Assembly (NCBI RefSeq): GCF_014836635.1
Contig: NZ_JACSQL010000015.1
Span: 1 to 64,000, forward strand
Direction of reading: 5' to 3'
DNA length: 64,000 nucleotides
Source: Paenibacillus gallinarum
GTDB taxonomy: Bacteria > Bacillota > Bacilli > Paenibacillales > Paenibacillaceae
The stretch's first letter is position 1. The number at the start of each line of letters is the position of its first letter. The notes beneath the pieces are model-generated. The model was not told the DNA's origin. It saw only the letters and a list, made by a program, of their open reading frames with translations, and made no database searches. The position numbers and the translations under genes were made by a program. This document shows, in pieces, positions 54,893 through 61,700 of the stretch.

Positions 54893-54917
54893 ATATGAAT
54901 GAGGACGGTGACCTAGT

Positions 54918-56018
54918 ATGCAACAACTCATGGGTGTAGTAAACCTGGATCAAGAGCTTGATTTAATGAATGAATTAACGTATTTTCGTTGCGGTGCTGC
55001 CGTTCCTTTTGCAGGTCGGTATCGTTTAATCGATTTTGTTTTGTCAAATTTAATGCATTCTAACATTCATCATACCGCGCTATTTGTACGCAGGAAGTAT
55101 CGATCGCTGCTTGATCATTTGGGGCAGGGTGCTCCATGGGATCTAGATCGCAAACACGGTGGACTTTTTATACTTCCGCCAGACTGGAATGATCCTACGG
55201 ACCGTTCCAAAGGCGATTTGCAGCATTTTCATAATAATCGCGATTATTTTCTTCGAGCAAAAGGCACCCATATTATTCATACCGGCAGTCAGCATATTTA
55301 CTCGATGGATTACCGCGAAATGTATCAGTTTCATATCTCTCAGCAAGCCGATGTCACTCTTCTTTATAAAAAAGTAGATGCGATTCTTCCTGAACATGAA
55401 TCCTGTGTACGGGTCGATGTGGACGGTGTGAAAGTTACCGGAATTCATCAAGAAGGAGATCATCCTAATATATATCTCGGTGCTTTTATTATGGAAAAAC
55501 AATTGTTTTTGAAATTAGTGGATCATTGTATTGCGCATGGTCAAGATTACTTCTTCCGTGACGGAATCCAAGATAATTTGCATAACTTAAACATTGCTGC
55601 ATATGCTTTTGATGGATATCATACCGTAATTAACTCGATCGAAAGTTATTATCGTAATAGTATGGATTTACTCAATCAAGAACAATATCAACGTTTGTTT
55701 AAACAAAATGAGATTCATACCAAAATCAAATATGAACCGCCGACTAGATTTCTGGATAATGCGGAAGTGAGCAACTCTTTAATTGCTAATGGCTGTATTA
55801 TTGGAGGACAGGTCGAGAATAGTATTATTTTTAGAGGAGTCAAAGTTCATAAAGGGGCACAAATTCGGAATTCGATCATTATGCAAAAGTGTGTAATTGA
55901 GGAGAACGCAGTACTTGAGAATGTAATTCTTGATAAAGATGTACATTTAACGGCAGACCGCACACTGATCGGCGATGCTAAGCAGCCTTATGTCATTGCC
56001 AAAAGCAGCCAAATTTAA
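54918..56018 (+). CDS. glgD: Glucose-1-phosphate adenylyltransferase subunit GlgD
   Basis: A 366-residue paralogue of GlgC that lacks the usual nucleotide loop at its start (MGVVNLDQELDLMNELTYFR), as regulatory GlgD subunits do, but keeps YRLIDFVLSNLMHSNI and a C-terminal beta-helix with VENSIIFRGVKVHKGA. It forms a heteromer with GlgC and raises its activity. No glgA, glgB or glgP follows; a terminator comes directly after, so the rest of the glycogen genes are elsewhere. Confidence 0.93.
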   Translation: MQQLMGVVNLDQELDLMNELTYFRCGAAVPFAGRYRLIDFVLSNLMHSNIHHTALFVRRKYRSLLDHLGQGAPWDLDRKHGGLFILPPDWNDPTDRSKGDLQHFHNNRDYFLRAKGTHIIHTGSQHIYSMDYREMYQFHISQQADVTLLYKKVDAILPEHESCVRVDVDGVKVTGIHQEGDHPNIYLGAFIMEKQLFLKLVDHCIAHGQDYFFRDGIQDNLHNLNIAAYAFDGYHTVINSIESYYRNSMDLLNQEQYQRLFKQNEIHTKIKYEPPTRFLDNAEVSNSLIANGCIIGGQVENSIIFRGVKVHKGAQIRNSIIMQKCVIEENAVLENVILDKDVHLTADRTLIGDAKQPYVIAKSSQI

Positions 56019-56028
56019 AATCACTAAA

Positions 56029-56064
56029 AAAGGTCAGAGGAGTAATCCTCTGACCTTTCTTCAT
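56029..56064. terminator. Bidirectional terminator after glgD
   Basis: AAAGGTCAGAGG (56029-56040) pairs perfectly with CCTCTGACCTTT (56047-56058). T-runs occur on both strands, so it can also end the convergent hydrolase transcript. Confidence 0.88.
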
Positions 56065-56113
56065 ATGTTGAAAATCTGAAGTTTCATAATCGTGATGGCA
56101 GTTTATATGTATA

Positions 56114-56575
56114 CTATAAGCCGGCCTTTTTCGCTGCTGATGAACTAAGTACACGCTTAGCACCATAGTATTTCGAACTCCAATAACCCTTATTAATGGG
56201 TGTAATGGCGATACCTTTAGAGGAGGTAGCGGAGACAAAATTGTTATCGCTTAGGTATATACCAACATGTGAAATGCCTTTGCCGCTGGTATCAAAAAAT
56301 ACAAGATCGCCTTTGGTAAGAGCAGATTTCTTCACTGATGTTCCTTTTTTATATTGTTGTTTCGAACTATGAGGTAAAGATACACCTAGTTTTTTGTATA
56401 CATAACGAGTAAACCCAGAGCAATCAAACCCTGTGAGTGTTGTACCGCCGTATTTATAAGGAACACCAACTGTTTTATTTACTGTGGTAGTAAGTACAGA
56501 AGCGGAAGCTTCTCCGAGTCCTGCTGTGAAAAGTAAAGATAGTCCTAATGCTGCTGCTGCGAGTTTCTTTTTCAA
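56114..56575 (-). CDS. Secreted NlpC/P60 (C40) family peptidoglycan hydrolase
   Basis: A 153-residue protein with a signal peptide (KKKLAAAALGLSLLF, cleavage after ASA near residue 26) and an NlpC/P60 domain: catalytic cysteine in FDCSGFTRYVY (about residue 51), histidine in ISHVGIYL (about 105), and the third polar residue downstream. Such enzymes cut D-glutamyl-diamino acid peptide bonds in peptidoglycan. The start is a TTG after AAGGAG. A ydaO-type c-di-AMP riboswitch lies directly upstream, which ties its synthesis to cell-wall and turgor signalling. Confidence 0.92.
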   Translation of the reverse strand: MKKKLAAAALGLSLLFTAGLGEASASVLTTTVNKTVGVPYKYGGTTLTGFDCSGFTRYVYKKLGVSLPHSSKQQYKKGTSVKKSALTKGDLVFFDTSGKGISHVGIYLSDNNFVSATSSKGIAITPINKGYWSSKYYGAKRVLSSSAAKKAGL

Positions 56576-56591
56576 AATGTAATACTCCTTC

Positions 56592-56731
56592 CAATGCCTG
56601 CGAGGTTAGCTAAGGATTCGGTTGAAGGTACCCTATGATCACTCTGTTTCGAGATCAATTCACCCATGGTAGGCGGGTCCCCCGCTTCTTAGGTGCGTAA
56701 GAATTCGGCGGTTATCGTGATTGCACCTTGT
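56592..56731 (-). promoter_or_regulatory. ydaO/yuaA-type cyclic di-AMP riboswitch
   Basis: Read on the minus strand, the leader has the conserved blocks of this class in order: CCGCCGAATTCTTACG, AGCGGGGGACCC, ATGGGTGAATT, AGGGTACCTTC, and CCGAATCCTTAGCTAACCTC with GCAGGC after it. The class binds c-di-AMP and usually lowers expression of cell-wall hydrolases and ion transport genes. The aptamer ends only some two bases before the ribosome binding site, leaving no room for a terminator, so control of translation or of the aptamer's own 3' end is implied. Confidence 0.88.
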
Positions 56732-56953
56732 ATATTCATGTTAATGATAACAATTAGTTACAATAATAATTACGAAAATGTTACTTTCTCTACAACGAAT
56801 TTTAACATTGGCTGAATGAATTATCAACCTGATTTTGCTAATTTCACTCTCCTTTTATCGAATTTATTTCACCTTTGTGAACATAGATGTTGTTTTAACC
56901 TTATTAGCTGAATTATTGAAGTTGTTTTAATACCGACTAATTTACTTTACATG

Positions 56954-56998
56954 ACGATAAAATAGGCCCGTAAGCATTAAAATAATGCTTACGGGCCT
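56954..56998 (-). terminator. Terminator of the DUF11 genes
   Basis: A perfect 15 bp stem (56964-56978 with 56984-56998) lies 11 bases past the stop codon of the minus-strand gene, followed by ATTTTATC on that strand. Confidence 0.88.
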
Positions 56999-57009
56999 TT
57001 AATTTCTTC

Positions 57010-58725
57010 TTATTCATCGTGCTCAGTAAAAACAATTTCATAGACATTAGATACCACTTCAAAGGAGTGTATACGATTATTAAAGTCATACGTGTAAAGT
57101 GCCTGGATCGTATCGGTAAACACATATTCATCCCGTTCCCGTGTAGGTCTAAAGAGTGGAAACACTTGCATATGCAGTGTGTAAATAATTTGGATGATTT
57201 CACCAGGCTGAATATCTGTAATTTGCAATCTCTGCTGCTTCATCTCAAGATCTGTTAACTCACGTTTATGATCAGACCACTGAATAAAGCCATTTAGAAT
57301 CGTAGACACACCCGGCGCTGGTAAGGGTAGAAATAAATCTGCTTTCGTATTCCCTGAATTCTGAATGGTTATCTCAAAAAGTATGTCATCTCCAGGCTCC
57401 ACGAACTTCGGTGATGTGAGCACATGAAGTAATATCCGCGGGGCATAGAAAAAAACAGGAGTAAAAGCTAGCGTTGTCAGTCGAACTGATCTTCCGTCAT
57501 TGATTCGAAATGTGTAAGTCAGCCGTGAACGGTTGACCCATTCTTCAGCAGAGACAAGGGAGTTAGGGATCACGGAAACTGTCGATTCAAAAGTGATATA
57601 TATGCGGGAGTGTGGAATTAAAGTGCCTAAAGGAAGTCCATTCGCCAAAGAAACCTCAGGGCGAAGAATGCCATTTATTCTTACTGTACCCGGAACCAGA
57701 TTGAGCTCTGGGGCTTGAAGTAAGTCATAGACTGCCTCTACGGGAATCTCTCCTTCATTTTGGATAAGTACTTCATATGTGACCGTATCCTTATAGGTTA
57801 CTTGATCAGGGGTTATATTTACGGAAATCGTTAATACCGGCAACAAATAAGAGATAGACACCGGGTTTGAACGAATTGTAATTTCTTCTCCCTGATTGAT
57901 ATAAAGTAACGTTGCAACACTCGTAAGAGGAGTCGAAGATGTCCGTTTCCCTATTTTCACCTGATACGATATTTGTGTCGCTGAGCTTGCAGCAACGAAA
58001 GGTAATGTAATACCTGCGGATGGATCAAGATCAGGGGCGAGGAGACCATCAATCACCACACTGCCCGGAAGAAAAGCCATCTCACCCGACAATAATGTGC
58101 TAACTACTGCATTTCTGATATCTTCTTTTCCTGTATTTGTGATTTGTATAAAAAAAGTGATGATATCTCCCTCAAAAGTCTGATTCGTATTGGCATAATA
58201 GTAAATGGATAATTGAGAGGGAGATACGAATAAGGTGACAGGATTAGAGATGAGCTCTTTTGTAATGAGACGACCATCCATCGCTTGGAATGTATAGCTT
58301 GCTGTGGCCACGTTGATAAGAGTTAACGAATCAGGGATGCTACTTACAATGATCTGGAACTGAATTGTAACTTTCTGGTTAATCGGCAAGATCCCAATTT
58401 GCAGACCTTCTTGGGGACTCACCCCTGGTATAGGAACACCATCTTTCAAGAGGCTGTTAGGAATAAAGGAAGCGCCCTCCGGAAGGTTATCGGTTAGCGT
58501 AACTTCTGCAGGGGCATTCCCTGTATTCTCTATTTCAAGCTGATACATAACGATGCTGTCGAGCGTCACTTGTTCTACAGAGGCACTTTTTTTTAGAGTG
58601 AGAATAGCACCTGTAAGCGGGATAGATACCATATTGGAATAAGAGACACCTTCAAAACGGCCAGAAGCAAAACGGACAGAAGATTGATTGTTTAATACAT
58701 AATTCCTTCTATCCTGCGAATTCAT
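57010..58725 (-). CDS. DUF11 repeat protein, C-terminal part of a split gene
   Basis: A 571-residue protein. Its first 35 residues (LNNQSSVRFASGRFEG, then SYSNMVSIPL) are the closing third of a DUF11 repeat whose opening lies at the end of the upstream gene. Four further repeats follow (about 37-160, 161-290, 291-420, 421-560), each with a KKSASVEQVTLDS- or GDxxxFxIxIxNxG-type start and increasingly diverged from the upstream set. There is no signal peptide, membrane anchor, LPXTG or SLH motif. The ATG overlaps the upstream stop by ATGA and has only a weak AGGT ribosome binding site. Confidence 0.8.
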   Translation of the reverse strand: MNSQDRRNYVLNNQSSVRFASGRFEGVSYSNMVSIPLTGAILTLKKSASVEQVTLDSIVMYQLEIENTGNAPAEVTLTDNLPEGASFIPNSLLKDGVPIPGVSPQEGLQIGILPINQKVTIQFQIIVSSIPDSLTLINVATASYTFQAMDGRLITKELISNPVTLFVSPSQLSIYYYANTNQTFEGDIITFFIQITNTGKEDIRNAVVSTLLSGEMAFLPGSVVIDGLLAPDLDPSAGITLPFVAASSATQISYQVKIGKRTSSTPLTSVATLLYINQGEEITIRSNPVSISYLLPVLTISVNITPDQVTYKDTVTYEVLIQNEGEIPVEAVYDLLQAPELNLVPGTVRINGILRPEVSLANGLPLGTLIPHSRIYITFESTVSVIPNSLVSAEEWVNRSRLTYTFRINDGRSVRLTTLAFTPVFFYAPRILLHVLTSPKFVEPGDDILFEITIQNSGNTKADLFLPLPAPGVSTILNGFIQWSDHKRELTDLEMKQQRLQITDIQPGEIIQIIYTLHMQVFPLFRPTRERDEYVFTDTIQALYTYDFNNRIHSFEVVSNVYEIVFTEHDE

Positions 58726-61700
58726 ATCGTAACGACCTGTACTTGGAATGTAATGGTTGAGAAAGCGCCCTCCTGAATAGTCCCAACCGTAACTCCTGTA
58801 TTCGGATTGGCGTTAGGTCTAGCGTTTCCATCCACAATTACACTTCCCGAAACAAACTTAGTACCGGCAGGTACGGGGTCTACCATAACGACATTTTCAA
58901 CTTCTACTATTCCGTTATTGGTAATAACTACGGTATAAGTGATGGTATCGCCAACAACGGCATCTCCTGTGGAAGTCGTCTTTATAACCGTTACATTTGG
59001 TGATGAGACAGGGATTACGAGTGGGTTAGAACTAAAAGAACCGCCGAGCAATCGTCCATCTGGGGGTGCGTAAGTAAACGTTCCAAATGCTTGGTTGATC
59101 AGTTGCTGTAATTCTGGAAGCGTGTCAACGATGATTTGTAAAGTTACGGTAATATTGATATTTGATCCAGGAGCTACATTTCCGAGAGGAATACCCGTTT
59201 CCGGATTCACCCCAGGCTGAGGAACTCCGTTGATGAGTACACTATTTGGAACCAAGACGGCTCCATCAGGTAAGTCATCCGTTAAAGTTACAATTCCCGG
59301 TATATTGCCTGTGTTGGTTAGATTTAAGAAATAGGTTACGGTATCGCCTACCGTCACATTAGAAGTGCTGGATGTTTTTAGTAATTGAAAAATAGGCTGG
59401 TAGATTGAAATGCTTACTGTGTTGGAATAGGAAGCACCTGTAAAAGCACCTGAGGTAAAACTAACGGAAGAACGATTTTGGATGGTGTATGGAGCACTTG
59501 GAAGCGTATTTACTCTTACGTCAAAAGTTACGGTCACTGCATTTCCTGGTGCAATCGTGCCTAGATTAATCCCGCCTGCCGGGTTTGCGTCTATTCGTGA
59601 ACTGCCGCCGACGGTAACACTTCCGGGTACAAAACTACTTTCGATAGCTAAAACATCAGATAATACAGCGTTATTCACATTTGCAATACCGTTATTCGTA
59701 ACTAGGACACTATACGTATAGGTGTCACCAACGACTGCGGTTGATACAGAGGCTGATTTCACGAGTGTTATATTTGGTGAGGAAACAGGTATTTGCAACA
59801 AATTACTAACAAAAGAACCATTGAGTGTTCTACCATCAGGCAAGGTATAAGTGAAGGTTGAAGCCGCTTGATTGCTTAATTGTTGACTGACCGGTAACGT
59901 ATTAACGACAACTGAGAACATAACAGTGGCTGTGGATGATACAACACCGACGGACATACCTAATGCAGGATTTGCTCCTGGAACCGGTGCACCATTTAGA
60001 ATAACACTGTTCGGAATAAGTGCGGTACCTTCTGGAATGAGATCAGTTAGAACGACATTACCACCATAATTACCTGTATTCGTATACGTAATCGAATAAA
60101 CTACGGTATCTCCGACTGTTGCATTAATGGTGTTTGCTGTTTTAACGGCTGACAAAATAGGACTATATACAGGTGTGCTTACGGTATTCGAGAATGTGCT
60201 GCCTGAGAATGTACCGGAAGTAAATGTTACGATTGCACGATTTTCGATTTGCGACAAAGAGGTAGTAGGTATCGAGTTGATACGATATTGAAAAGTAACG
60301 TTGACCGTAGATCCCGGAGTTATACTCCCTATCGTTACACCAGTAGCAGGGTTGGCGGTAGGACGCTGGATTCCGTCTACATACACACTTCCGCTAATAA
60401 AAGAAGTTGACGCAGGGAGTGCATCGGTAACAATCACATTATTTACCGTCTCGATTCCATTGTTCCCGATGTTTACGGTATACGTATTGACATCCCCCAC
60501 AGCAAGGGAAGTGAATGAAGATATTTTAACTGCGGTCACATTAGGAGCAGACACGGTAACTACGGAGACATTAGAAGAAACATTTCCGCCGAGTGTCCTG
60601 CCCGAAGGCAATGTATAGGAGTAACTGACAAAGGATTGATTACTTAAGAACTGTGGACTCGGAAGCGTATCTATGACGACAGAAAAGGTAACTGTACTTG
60701 AAGTTCCTGGGGTAATACTACCAGATACAATGCCTAGAGAAGGGTCGGAGCCAGGTGATGGAAGTCCGTTGATTAATACACTGTTTGGAACAAAAGAGGT
60801 GCCAGCAGGTATCGTATCCGTTAGATTGATTGTAGCACCAAAGTTACCCGTGTTACTTACCGTAATACTGTAAGTGAGTGTATCGCCAACGGTAGCATTG
60901 ATTTTGCTTGCAGATTTGACAGCCGCAAGTACAGGGTTATATACGGGAATGATCGGTGCATTAGAGAAGGTTGTACCTGCAAACACCCCAGATGTAAAAC
61001 TCACGGAGGCGGAACTACTGATTTCAGGTGGAGTAGGTACGGAAACAACCCTTACGTTATACGTAACTGTAGCAGAAGCTGAGGCTGCAATTCCACCTAA
61101 ACTAATCCCACCCGTTGGATTAGCAGTTGGATTTGGCCCACCATTAATCGTGACACTGCCAGGAATGAATGACGTCCCTGTTACTGGATCTGATAGAAGT
61201 ACATTTTGTACATCTTCAATACCAAGATTAGTAACCGTTACGGTAAACGTGATAATATCACCAACGGAAACATCAGCAAGTGAGCTTGTTTTGGTAACGA
61301 GTACATTTGGTGATGACACAGGGAAACTAACCGTGTTGGATAAAGCGGTTCCTGTTAATGTCCGGTTATCAGGAGTGGTGAACGTAAAGGTAGATGAAGC
61401 TTGATTTGAAATGAACTGTGGTGATGGAAGCGATGTAATCGTAATGGAAAAAGAAAGAACTGAAGTTGCACCGGCTGCAATTACTCCTGCGCTAACTCCA
61501 TCAATGATGGAAACGCCGGGTATGGAAATTCCATTAACAAGAACACTGTTTGGAGTAAAGGTAGTTCCTGCAGGGATGGTATCTGAAACGATAAGTGCAG
61601 CGGGTAGATTTCCAGAGTTTGTAGCCGTTATGGTGTATACCACAGTATCGCCTACGGTAGCGTTGTTTGTATTCGCTGTTTTGGTGAGTGAAATTTGCGG

